64,000 nucleotides of DNA, taken from Mayamaea pseudoterrestris (lineage: Eukaryota > Bacillariophyta > Bacillariophyceae > Sellaphorales > Sellaphoraceae). The translations under genes were made by a program, and so were the position numbers. Positions 38,824 to 48,194 of this stretch are shown here, piece after piece; the stretch's first letter is position 1; each line of letters starts with the position of its first letter. The notes under the pieces were generated by a model, which ran no database searches, was not told where the DNA came from, and worked only from the letters and a program-made list of their open reading frames with translations. Where the stretch lies: positions 1,240,001 through 1,304,000 of the forward strand of contig BROI01000003.1 of NCBI GenBank assembly GCA_027923505.1. The letters are read 5' to 3'.

Positions 38824-40265
38824 ATGGAATCATCATCTCCTTCTCGTCGTACTAGCCGAGCCATCGTTTGGCGCTCGCAGATTGGGCTTGACACCTCCGC
38901 AAAGGAAGTCGCCACACGACGAGAAGCCTTTGAGGAATTCACGCAATTATATCCGTATCCGGAGGATCCAGCGTTGACTTTGAATGACAACAATGCCATG
39001 GATGAAGGAATGATTCAAAATGACAACTCTGCATCTCCAGCAGCAGCTGCATTGTCCGGTAGCAGCGACTTGGATCCCCTTACAGCCATGCTACTCCAAG
39101 ACCAGGCACTGGCGCAGCAACAACAAAACATGGACTTGGAGTACCGCAAGGAAATGGCGCGTCGCAGGCGCAGCAAGGATTTTCTGCAAGACAAAATAGT
39201 CGAGGAGGAATCCTACGACCGCAACCTTGTTGCCTTGCAGATTATTGACAAGGATTTGCATCGACTGGCGCATCCCCGTGGTGACGAATCATCCAACGCC
39301 AACACTGCGCGAAAGGAGATTTTGCGACGCGTCTTGTACGTGTACAACTGTCGACATGAGCACATTGGCTACCGACAAGGCATGCACGAGATTGCTAGCT
39401 GGTTACTGTGGGCGCTCGAACAGTCGGATGATGATGACACTATCGAACAAATGGATGCATCAACCATGGCATCGGAATGCTACTTTTTGACGGAACGCAT
39501 ACTCACCGACATTCAACCCGCCTACGACGTGGGCGGGCACAAGCCCATGGAGGGAATTTCGAAGCGCGTCATGGATCTCGTGGCCAAGGCTGACCAACGG
39601 GTGCGACTGCGGCTCGACCATCTGGGCATTCCGCCCACCATTTACTTGACCAAGTGGCTGCGCCTACTGTTTAGTCGCGAAGTTGTAAACGTGATGACGC
39701 TCTGGGATGTCTTGTTCAACGTCAAGGAGGATGGCTTTGGCTGGATGATGATTTTGGAGGCAACGGCAGCAGCGCGATTGCTGCAACATCGAAGCGACAT
39801 TATACGTTCGAGTGATGATGGTTTGCTGCATTTGCTCATGAACATGGCACCCGAACAAGATCTACAGTCAATGCTGCAGTATCTACAACCTTTGTTGAGG
39901 GGCGAGCCATTGGATCTTCCAGTCATTGAGGTGCCGCCGATTACTGCTGTAACGCAGGATGGTCCTTCTCCAACGAATGGCGGCAAGCGCAACGGCACTG
40001 GTAGTCAGACATCGCCACTATTTTCGACGCAAACGGTCGGCTCTCTCGCGGCTCACTTGACGGGTGTCAAGGAAACGATTGCAGCGCAGACGCAATCCAT
40101 TTCCAAGCGCTTGATGCAGGAATGGGAGGCCATTCAGGCGGAGAACCAACAGGCGCAACGATCTTATGACGATGGGATTTGGAACCATTCATTGGCCAAT
40201 GTCAATACAAACTCGTTTGATAGTCCGATTGGCAGTGCAATTTCCACTCCGCATCATGATCGCTT

Positions 40266-40310
<45 letters not shown>

Positions 40311-40530
40311 CAATACACCAAGTACGATGCATTCTCCAACGCGACGAAGCAACACATTTCCTCCTCATACGTGGGCATTCGAAATGGAGCATCGACTGGG
40401 CGTACTACAAAACTTTGTCATGCTGACGGAGCAACGCAACCGCGGATCCGTGGCACCGGCAGTGTGGGAAGCACTAGCTGACTTGGAAGAAATGCGACAG
40501 TCGATTGTGCAAACGCAGAATACGTTGTGA
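38824..40530 (+). CDS. TBC-domain Rab GTPase-activating protein, TBC1D5-like (568 aa)
   Basis: ATG at 38824. The TBC domain spans about 120-370. The arginine finger is in IIDKDLHRLAHPR (I-x-x-D-x-x-R) and the glutamine finger in IGYRQGMHEIASWLLWAL (Y-x-Q-G-M). LRLLFSREVVNVMTLWDVLF is the C-terminal TBC element (W-x-R-x-L-F...W-D). The G-Y-R-Q-G-M-(H/N)-E form is typical of the TBC1D5/TBC1D13 group, which act on Rab7-type GTPases in endosome/autophagy trafficking. A Gln tract of about 14-15 residues encoded by CAG repeats lies at 40268-40310. The rest of the C-terminus is Ser/Thr/Gln-rich and probably disordered. It continues in one exon. Confidence 0.86.
40268..40310 (+). repeat. CAG trinucleotide tract in the TBC gene
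   Basis: An almost pure run of CAG codons ending in CAA, encoding polyglutamine in the disordered tail of the TBC protein. Length is likely polymorphic. Confidence 0.9.
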
Positions 40531-41015
40531 CCAAGTCTTTGATATACATATTGGTAAACTAGGTTAGCTGACTCGCTAGCTACTTTGATACTGCTTCTTC
40601 GGTAGTAGTCGTCTATTTCTCAAGCCCAACTACTGGAGTTATGCACGAATGTCTTGTGACAGCTCGACTCGTTCCTTTTTAGTGGATCATGAACACATCA
40701 TGAAAAGTGTTCGCGACAAGAGGGGCAATACTAAATGTCTTTCGATGACTTATGGGGCAATAGTCAGAAAATCTCCAAATTTTCAGTCGGACGTCACACC
40801 ATGGTGGCGCGCGCTCACACCATCATCGATTCGTCAACTTCTCGCATGCAACAAGGCAACTGCAGAGACGCAATAACAACACTCAACGAGAGCTTCTTGT
40901 GTGCAATCTTTGACGCTGCTTCCACAGATATCAATATTTATAACCTCGGCGTGCTATTTGATTTAAAAGCGGCAGGCTTTACAGAGATTCTAGTCTGACG
41001 AAGAATTTCGATGCA
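40531..41015. other. intergenic; one weak 87-codon ORF
   Basis: An ATG-started frame at 40735-40998 exists, but its product has no domain, signal or repeat that supports it. It ends 18 bp before the next gene's start, which leaves no promoter room, so I do not call it. Confidence 0.45.
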
Positions 41016-42398
41016 ATGAAATTCTCCGTTTTTCAAATATCGACTCTCGCCTCTACAATTTTCTTCCAAAAAGCTACTGCCCAGACTCCTTCGGCTCTGC
41101 CATCCATGGCTCCAGCCACTGCCAGTAGCCCAGCAGCAGAAATTACTCCATCCAGTGAAGTTTCCGCAGCACCCTCACAAGCACCCTCACAATCAACGTC
41201 ATCGGAAGCACCGTCGCCCTCACCACTTTCAACTCCAACAACTGGAATGTCAGCAAATCCATCCGCTGCTCCCGTATCTCTTGCTAGTCCGTCGCTGGTG
41301 CCTAGTGTCTCGCCAGCGAGCAATGCACCATCGGCGTCTCCAGTGACCAAGGTTTCGGCTGCACCTTCCTCAACGCAAGTGTCAAAGCAATCAAACTCTC
41401 CCTCCGCTGTACCAAGTAATGCTCCAGTTGTGAGCAAGGGAACGCCATCTGCTGTTCCAAGTAATGCCCCAGTTGTGAGCAAGGGAACGAGCAATGCGCC
41501 GTCCACCGCGCCAGGAAACAAAACAACCAACACTCCCTCTTCAGTACCAAGTAAAGGAGCAACGAGTCAATTGCCTTCCAATGCACCCAGCAAACTATCG
41601 AGTCCAACTGTCGCTCCAGTGAGTAAGGGGACAAGTCGAGCGCCATCCATTGCTCCAGCGAGTCAAGAAACCAGTCGTGCGCCGTCGGATGCCCCGGTGA
41701 GCAAAGTAACTAGCAGAGCACCATCGGATGCACCAAATGCAGGAACGAGTCAATCGCCTTCGGCCTCCCCAGTTGGTAAAGCAACTAGCCGAGCGCCATC
41801 GGACACACCAAATGAAGGGACGAGCCAACTGCCATCGGTCTCCCCGGTCAGTAAAGAAACCAGTCGAGCGCCATCAAATGCACCAGATGAAGGATCCATC
41901 CTCGCACCATCCTCTGCGCCAGCTGCATTGATACCATCAATCAACCCATCCTTGCGGCCAGGCACATCGAATCCGCCATCCCTTGCACCAGTGCCTAGCG
42001 CGCTTACGTCCAAAGCTCCTTCGACTGCACCAGCAACCGAAACGCCAACCACGAATATTCCGACGACCCTCGTCCCCACCAAGGCACCAAGGACGAAACG
42101 ACCAACACGCCCTCCAACCACCCGCAGACCCCGAACGCGCAAACCAACGCCAAAGCCCGTGCGCGTACGTGTACCGCTCCGGAGACCGACGCGACGCAAG
42201 GCTGCCATCACTGTGCGAACATGCTTCCAAAAAGTGCAGACAACGTGCAACTGCTCACTCTTTTTCAAGGGCAGCCTCTGCTGGAAAGATGTCGCTGTGA
42301 ACAAGTGTCAGTCGCCGAGTCAAGCATACAATGACAATGTTTATAATCAGTATGAAAGGTTTTGTAGAAAACGAGGTACCTGGAATGGGTTCTTTTAA
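41016..42398 (+). CDS. secreted Ser/Pro/Ala-rich mucin-like protein with basic linker and six-Cys tail (460 aa)
   Basis: ATG at 41016. Residues 1-23 look like a signal peptide (FSVFQISTLASTIFFQKATAQ). Residues ~24-345 are Ser/Pro/Ala/Thr repeats of the form S-x-A-P-S-x-A-P-(V/x)-S-K-x-T-S-R, ideal for dense O-glycosylation or phosphorylation. Residues ~355-397 form a strongly basic Arg/Pro/Lys/Thr linker (TKRPTRPPTTRRPRTRKP). The last ~60 residues contain six Cys (TCFQK, TTCNC, SLCW, NKCQ, RFCRK), probably a small disulfide module. I recognise no named domain. The layout suggests an extracellular-matrix or frustule-associated protein. It converges with the R-x-L precursor gene. Confidence 0.75.
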   Translation: MKFSVFQISTLASTIFFQKATAQTPSALPSMAPATASSPAAEITPSSEVSAAPSQAPSQSTSSEAPSPSPLSTPTTGMSANPSAAPVSLASPSLVPSVSPASNAPSASPVTKVSAAPSSTQVSKQSNSPSAVPSNAPVVSKGTPSAVPSNAPVVSKGTSNAPSTAPGNKTTNTPSSVPSKGATSQLPSNAPSKLSSPTVAPVSKGTSRAPSIAPASQETSRAPSDAPVSKVTSRAPSDAPNAGTSQSPSASPVGKATSRAPSDTPNEGTSQLPSVSPVSKETSRAPSNAPDEGSILAPSSAPAALIPSINPSLRPGTSNPPSLAPVPSALTSKAPSTAPATETPTTNIPTTLVPTKAPRTKRPTRPPTTRRPRTRKPTPKPVRVRVPLRRPTRRKAAITVRTCFQKVQTTCNCSLFFKGSLCWKDVAVNKCQSPSQAYNDNVYNQYERFCRKRGTWNGFF

Positions 42399-42765
42399 AC
42401 AAATGACTGGCGAGTTGGTGTGAGAACGGGATAATGAAAATGCGCAATAACAGTAAACGACGGTTCGAGCAAAGCATATAAGATGTATCATTAAAAGTAT
42501 TACTATAGATGTATCTGCGTGTCACAAAATAGATTACAGTATGGCTTACTGGATATATGCTTTCGTTACTCGCCATTGCAACAGTTCAGACAAAGTGCAT
42601 GCAGACTATCCTGCACAAGAATAATAATGGATGCTATTCAATGCAAACAATTAGTCAGGCCCAGGTCAGGTTGCATTCAAACAAAGAAGGGCTGCAACAC
42701 TCACTTCCTCACACTTACCAGTCGTTTGCTGATAAACGTTTCGGAAATACAAACGATCAAGAAAT
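42399..42765. other. convergent intergenic region, no gene seen
   Basis: 367 bp between the 3' ends of the two secreted-protein genes. The open + frame that begins here (42557) continues through the antisense of the neighbouring repeat gene and is treated as a shadow. Confidence 0.5.
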
Positions 42766-44469
42766 TCAGACTTTTAGACGATGGCCGATACTGGTTCCAT
42801 CTTCACTTGCTCCGCCATTTGAGTCACCATTGGTAGCGCCATTTTCATTGCCGCCCCCGCTGGTTCCTTCACTACCGGCACGTTTGCCAGTTCCGCCATC
42901 GCTCTTTCCACCACCTCCGGCGCGACTACCAGTTTTACCTGAACCACCGACACCTCCTTCACCATTGTCCTGTCCTTCGCTTCCTCCATCACCAGCACGT
43001 TCGCCAGTTCCGCCGCCGCCGCCGCTTGCTCCAGAGTCTCCTTCAACGCCTCCCGCGCGACTGCCGGTTTCTCCATCCCCACCGGTACCTCCTTCACCAG
43101 TGTCGCTGCCTTCTTCTACACCGCTACTGCCCGTTTCGCCAGCTTCCCCATTTCCTCCTTCACCATTGTCTGTTTCTGTATCTTCTTCACCACCACCGGC
43201 GCGACTGCCAGCTTTGCCACCCGACGCCCCTCCGCCAACGGATTCGATGGGGTCATGCTGGCCCACCTTTAACGATCGACCGAATGTTTGAGCGCGACGA
43301 CGACCGACTCCCTTAATGGTCTTCGGACCTTCGCGCGTTTCGGGTTCCTTTGGCTCCTTCTCCTCGGGAAACTCCGGTTCCTTCGGCAGCTTGGGTTCCG
43401 GCATGTCTCCAGGCGATTCCTTCGTCACCTCGTCGTCATTGCGGATAGAGGCGAGGCGACGACGCTCTCCCTTGCTGGCCCTCGGTCCTTCGCGCGTTTC
43501 AGGCTCCTTTGGCGCTTCCTTGTCCATTGGCGGCTCCTTTGGCTCTTTGGGATTTTTCGATTCCTTCTCGACAGGCTGGAGTTGGCGACGACGCTCTCCC
43601 TTGATAGCCCTTGGTCCTTCGCGCGTTTCAGGTTCCTTGGGCACTTCCTTGTCCATCGGCGGCTCGGGAGCTAGCGGTTCCTTTGGCTCCGGTTCCTTAA
43701 ACTTGGGTTCCTTGTCGACGGGCGGTTCTTCGAAGTGAAGCTGGCGAAAACGACGCTCTCCCTTGATTGCTCGAGGGCCTTCAGGTGGCTCTGGTTCCTT
43801 TGGCGCTTCCTTGTCCATCGGCGGCTCGGGAGCTAGCGGTTCCTTTGGCTCCTTGAAAGCTTCCTTGGGCTCCTTCTCGACGGATCCTTCGGGATGAAGC
43901 TGGCGAAAGCGACGTTCACCCTTGATTGCTCGAGGACCTTCAGGCGACTCTGGTTCCTTTGGCCCCTCCTTGTCGGCTGGTCCTTCCGGCGCTTCCTTGC
44001 CAATGGGTCCCTCGGGTTGCAGCTGGCGACGACGCTCGCCCTTGACGGTCCGTGATGGACCTTCCGGGGATTCCTTCTCCGCTTCTTCCTTGGGCGACTC
44101 CTTGTCGACGGGCGCTTGCGCATGAAGCTGACGCCGCTCGCCCTTGACAGTCCGTGATGGATCTTCCGGCGATTCCTTCTCCGTTGGTGGTTCCTTGGGC
44201 GGCGACTCCTTGTCGACGGGCGCTTGCGCATGAAGCTGACGACGGCGCTCACCTTTCGGCGCCTTTGGCTGACTCACCATCAAGTGACGACGACGACCCT
44301 TGGTTGTCTTGGAGCTTTGCGGTGGCTCGGGCTGCTGCACCATCAAAAAGCGGTGCGCGGAGGATCGACGCAAGGTGGTGAAGAGTGACTTGCTTGGAGC
44401 TGCACCATCCTGCGACGCGGCTTGCGATGAAGCAAGCAGCAAGCAAAGAAAAGGAGCGAAAGGTTTCAT
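42766..44469 (-). CDS. secreted Lys/Glu/Pro repeat precursor with about ten R-x-L sites (567 aa)
   Basis: The first ATG (44467-44469) gives a clean signal peptide MKPFAPFLCLLLASSQA. Residues ~30-370 are imperfect repeats of 25-50 residues. Each ends in a basic box KGERR(R/F)(R)QL and continues with acidic/lysine/proline text (HAQAPVDKESP, KEPKEPLAPEPPMDKE, GPRAIKGERR). Tripeptides R-x-L: RFL, RHL, six RQL, RRL, RSL. The last ~170 residues are Gly/Ser/Glu/Asp-rich (ETGSRAGG units). Family knowledge: silaffin, silacidin and cingulin precursors of diatoms are secretory proteins cut at R-x-L. Inference: this is a polyprotein processed into repeated peptides, possibly biosilica-associated. No homologue is recognised. 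Confidence 0.75.
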   Translation of the reverse strand: MKPFAPFLCLLLASSQAASQDGAAPSKSLFTTLRRSSAHRFLMVQQPEPPQSSKTTKGRRRHLMVSQPKAPKGERRRQLHAQAPVDKESPPKEPPTEKESPEDPSRTVKGERRQLHAQAPVDKESPKEEAEKESPEGPSRTVKGERRRQLQPEGPIGKEAPEGPADKEGPKEPESPEGPRAIKGERRFRQLHPEGSVEKEPKEAFKEPKEPLAPEPPMDKEAPKEPEPPEGPRAIKGERRFRQLHFEEPPVDKEPKFKEPEPKEPLAPEPPMDKEVPKEPETREGPRAIKGERRRQLQPVEKESKNPKEPKEPPMDKEAPKEPETREGPRASKGERRRLASIRNDDEVTKESPGDMPEPKLPKEPEFPEEKEPKEPETREGPKTIKGVGRRRAQTFGRSLKVGQHDPIESVGGGASGGKAGSRAGGGEEDTETDNGEGGNGEAGETGSSGVEEGSDTGEGGTGGDGETGSRAGGVEGDSGASGGGGGTGERAGDGGSEGQDNGEGGVGGSGKTGSRAGGGGKSDGGTGKRAGSEGTSGGGNENGATNGDSNGGASEDGTSIGHRLKV

Positions 44470-45196
44470 GTTGGTTGCAGTGTTCTGGCTGGTTGATGAT
44501 TGCGTTTCTTGGACCACGGATCGGTCGAATAATGAGGAGGAGGCGTCTCGTCAAGGCTGCACGACTTACAAAATTTGGTAAAGCTTTCAAGTAAAGATCC
44601 TTGGAGTATCGTATAATTGGGAGCGCTTGCATCATGGTCGCATACATGTGAGCAGTGCGTGGGGGTAGCCGTTGCTTGAAAGTAACGTCCTCATTTTTTG
44701 AGTCGAAGCTTTGCAGTAAACGCAAACGTAATTCACAACGTAGCTAGCGAGACGGAATCGTTCGTGAGCTACAGCTAAAATTTGGCCAATCTTTCAAAGT
44801 CTTTGCATGAAAATCTACATCAAAAGAGGCATGGCAAGACATGATGAAACTGTGAGGTTCATCTCGTCTCGTCACATCGCTCCATCGCCGATAAAAAGTC
44901 GCACAGGTTTTATCCATAACCGGTCAGACATTTGTCACATCCGTTTTTCCGCGTCGACGCGCCATTCGCTTCCACCATGATGCTCCCTCGTTCGACGCCC
45001 ACGGTCACGCTGGCGAAGCATTTATGCACGCAGCGAACAGTTGAGGTACCTCCGCGGTCCATCCTTGTCGATTTGAGTCGTACTACCAAGAAATGGACAT
45101 GTTCACTCGTTCGACCACAAATGTGGCGAGTTGCAAGCTGCTAGTTGAGCGATTGCATGCTGCTGGCAGCCAAAAGCTTGTCATCGCCATTGAAGC
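44470..45196. other. divergent promoter region with small ORFs of no support
   Basis: 727 bp between the R-x-L precursor start and the three-exon unknown gene. ATG ORFs at 44932-45144 and in overlapping frames have no recognisable features. They could be 5' UTR of the next gene. Confidence 0.45.
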
Positions 45197-46518
45197 ATGC
45201 CTCCCGTCCAAGGAACCAAGCGACTCTCCGATAAGGATGTGAGAGAAATCTTTTCGTGCTTGTTTGAGTATGGCAAGCGTCCTCCGAGTCATTTATGCTT
45301 TCAAATTGTGCCAGTGGTGAGTTTCATTCTTGGATGCAAGAGAGAGTCGCAAGTCAGACGAGCAATGTTATTGAAGACTCTGACTTCTTCCTTCTCTCAT
45401 ATAATAGGGTCCAAATGGATTGAAACTCTCACCTCCATCGCACGAATTTGAAGGTAAGTATTCATACGTATTTCTTTGTTGTCGCCATCAGGCTAGTCGC
45501 CATCGCTCACCTTTACCATTCTTCTTTATGCTTGTATGCAGATGGTCTCTACGTCTTGCTACGTCCCCAATCAAAAAAGAAGTCTGCTCCCATTCCCCAG
45601 CCACCGGTGCATTTGCATGATCTTGTTGTCCGCAATGCCCTTGCGGAGAATTGCGCTTGGAGCTTGTCGGGGCCGCAGTTTCCAGTCACCAACAAGCCAG
45701 GAGCCTTGCAGCAGCGTTACTGCTACCCAAAGGGCCGTCCCGAATATAGCAGTTACAAGGGTGGCGCGCTCTGGACGATGCGCGGCGTCGATGGAAAGGA
45801 GGACTGCGAGTTTCGCTTGCTGCACGTTTATCAGAGTCAAAAGCGCGCGGCCAACAAGGGAGTGACGTTGACACCAAGCACGACGCCATTGAGTTGCGAG
45901 TATACGCAGTATCAGCCCGTTGCGAAAAAGCCGCGCTACATTTCGCCAGCACGTGAGCGAGTTGTTCCAGCCGTCAGGTGCAGCAAAATCATGTTTCCAG
46001 ACAGCAACATTCACCGCATCAATAGCTGCGCCACTTTGGAGACAACGCTTAGCTTTCCGACGTTGGAGCATGGCTTTTCGCATTCCTTTGAAAGCATTCA
46101 AGCTAATGCACCGGCTTCTTCCCCTCGATTATGTCCGGATACGCTGAGCAGTCAAGACCCATCTTTCGTCGCTGGTCATTACTGTCCAAACAATCATCAT
46201 CCGCCGCACCCGACTTGCAGTCACGAACAACTTGATTTCAACTTTCAGGACTTGCACAATGATCCAATGCTGCAGGAGATGGAGCAGCAGCGCAATGTGA
46301 CACACGAAACAAAGTTTTTGCAGCGCTTGGGTGTCGTGCATGAAAAGATTTGCAAGTATATTTTTGACCAGCCCGAACACTTGCAGCCCACCTTGGTGAG
46401 TACACTGGCTGGCTGGGCGAGAGCCATGGCCATGGATCCGCTGTCGACTCGATCGTTGCAGAATGATGACTATCGCGAAACGTATGGACGTGCGCAGGAT
46501 CATCACGCATGTTGTTGA
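45197..46518 (+). CDS. unknown protein, three exons (380 aa)
   Basis: Exons 45197-45316, 45408-45453 and 45542-46518 are joined in phase by introns of 91 and 88 bp (GTGAGT...ATAATAG; GTAAGT...ATGCAG). The ATG at 45197 is preceded in frame by TGA (45191). The conceptual protein starts MPPVQGTKRLSDKDVREIFS and contains QQRYCYPKGRPEYSSYKGGA and KEDCEFRLLHVYQSQKRAAN. A His/Cys/Pro-rich region (GHYCPNNHHPPHPTCSHEQ) lies at about 255-275, and a helical C-terminus ends HHACC. I recognise no family. Two Cys/His clusters could bind metal. A longer 5' exon cannot be excluded. Confidence 0.65.
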
Positions 46519-46670
46519 AGAGAAAAAGTGACTGCTATTGGTCGTTTTAGACGGAGAGATTTGGTGATAGATGAAGATTTTATGAATCCTCGATGGGTTT
46601 GTTATTATTATACACTAAGTATAAATCAGTGCACATGGTTCTATAAAAGACTTGTTATAGCGTGCTCTTA

Positions 46671-47735
46671 CTACTCAAAGATGCTGTCCGATCGAAAGTT
46701 TTGATCCTCAACGCCTTCCATTCCCTTGCGCGAGTACAAAAAGTAGCAGACTGGCCGCGTCACGTCGCTTGCATTCGGCGTCCCCCGATGAATGGTTCTG
46801 TAGTCATACAGCAGACAATCTCCCTTTGTCAATATCCCATCCGTTCCTCCTGGCAGTGCTTGCTCGCCTTTCTTGTCAAGCAGCTTGCTGTACTTGTGCG
46901 AGCCGGCCCAAAACTCCGTGTAGCCAACGCTGCGATTCAAGTCAATCAAGGGTACAAAGACGCACAAGGCGTGCGTCGGCGCAGCTTCCTCTAAATCAAA
47001 ACTTGCCGATGCACCAACATGTACTCCGTCCGAGTGATAGTACTGCATGCCAGCGCCTGGCAAGGACAAGACGCATCCACACTTGACCAATGAACAGTTT
47101 TCGCCCAATAGTTCCTTCACCAATGGCTTCCATTTGCCAGCAGCTTCGAATTTCTTCCACTGATCATCACCACTTGCCAAATCCATGCGAAAGTCGAATC
47201 GATTATTGTCTCGTCGCATAATCTCCTTGTAATGCTGCTTGGGTTTCGTTTGTAGCAAGGCGTAGAGTTTCTCAAAGGTCGACACTGCCAACTCGTACAA
47301 TTCATCAACGTGACTGATGTTGATTGCGTCTTTTATGCCAACGAGTCCATATTGACGAAACGTTTCAGCGTTGGCATTCATGGGAAGCTCCGTTGGCAGT
47401 AATGGAATGGGAGTGTCCTGCAGGACCAGCAACAGCTCCGCCTTGCCAATCACCGCTGCTTGCGTCTCCAGTAATTGGACAATGCGGTCACAAACCTGCT
47501 CGATGGTTTGGACATTTTCCTTGTCAATGATGTCAAGCTTGCCAGAAATTTCCAAAAAGCCAAGTGGATCAGAAAGTGCGGGATGCACCAGGGAAGCGTT
47601 GCGATGATGCGTCCATTTCAGAACAAAGTCGCCGTGGTCCTTGGCAACACACTGGCAAGCGTCTCGTAGTTGATTCGTCGAGATGGTTGGCTGAACGGGT
47701 AAGACTGCGAAAAAGACTCCGTATGTGGCTGCCAT
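46671..47735 (-). CDS. phytanoyl-CoA dioxygenase (PhyH)-like Fe(II)/2-oxoglutarate enzyme (354 aa)
   Basis: First ATG in the frame is 47733-47735 (MAATYGV). The C-terminal half carries the jelly-roll facial triad: MQYYHSDGVHVG (H-x-D) and DYRTIHRGTPNAS (distal His), with R-x-V-C-Y-F downstream for 2-oxoglutarate binding. Between them TEFWAGSHKYSKL is the usual PhyH T-x-F-x-P-G-S-H segment. The first ~140 residues (including GKAELLLVLQD) are not part of the canonical fold. Substrate unknown: PhyH homologues hydroxylate fatty acyl-CoA or diverse small molecules. Confidence 0.83.
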   Translation of the reverse strand: MAATYGVFFAVLPVQPTISTNQLRDACQCVAKDHGDFVLKWTHHRNASLVHPALSDPLGFLEISGKLDIIDKENVQTIEQVCDRIVQLLETQAAVIGKAELLLVLQDTPIPLLPTELPMNANAETFRQYGLVGIKDAINISHVDELYELAVSTFEKLYALLQTKPKQHYKEIMRRDNNRFDFRMDLASGDDQWKKFEAAGKWKPLVKELLGENCSLVKCGCVLSLPGAGMQYYHSDGVHVGASASFDLEEAAPTHALCVFVPLIDLNRSVGYTEFWAGSHKYSKLLDKKGEQALPGGTDGILTKGDCLLYDYRTIHRGTPNASDVTRPVCYFLYSRKGMEGVEDQNFRSDSIFE

Positions 47736-48194
47736 GTTGCGTGGGAAGTGGTGCAGCAAGTGGAACGATGATGGAACGGATTCATGGTCGTCGCGAGGCT
47801 GTCACGCTTTCGCAATCGTGTGTCACACGATTGCCGCCAGCACAAGCCAGCTATCGTAGTTGTACAAATGATTTTTTGCCAATACCTGTTGTACAAGTAA
47901 GCTTTTGCTAATACGCAAAGACAGTACGTATTCATGGGCTCTTTGTTACTTTTAGGTGTGACACTGTCGCTAAATTATCACGATTTGAAAAGCCAGAAAA
48001 TTAACAAAAATGAGATTCCATATCGCATGCGGAACGATGTGGCCGATTTGGTACTACACAAACTTGCATCTTTTGCATGTCGAAAGGTGTGGATACACTT
48101 GCTGAAATGCCAAGTACCCACTGGCCCCTTACAGTAAATACTCGGATACGATTTCGGCAAGCTTATAGACCGCCAACCAAATGACTCGCACCTC
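47736..48194. other. intergenic, no gene seen
   Basis: 459 bp between the PhyH-like start and the 3' end of the downstream sulfotransferase. Small ORFs are without support. Confidence 0.5.

Noticed and set aside
40735-40998. 87-codon + ORF before the mucin-like gene
   Set aside because: It ends 18 bp before the next ATG and has no recognisable features; probably part of a promoter/5' UTR.
42557-43291. Pro-rich 244-codon + strand ORF
   Set aside because: It is the antisense of the Gly/Ser-rich end of the R-x-L precursor. The opposite strand has a signal peptide and coherent repeats, so this one is a shadow.
43316-43738. Gly/Ser-rich + strand ORF (140 codons)
   Set aside because: Antisense of the KGERRRQL repeats, produced by repeat periodicity.
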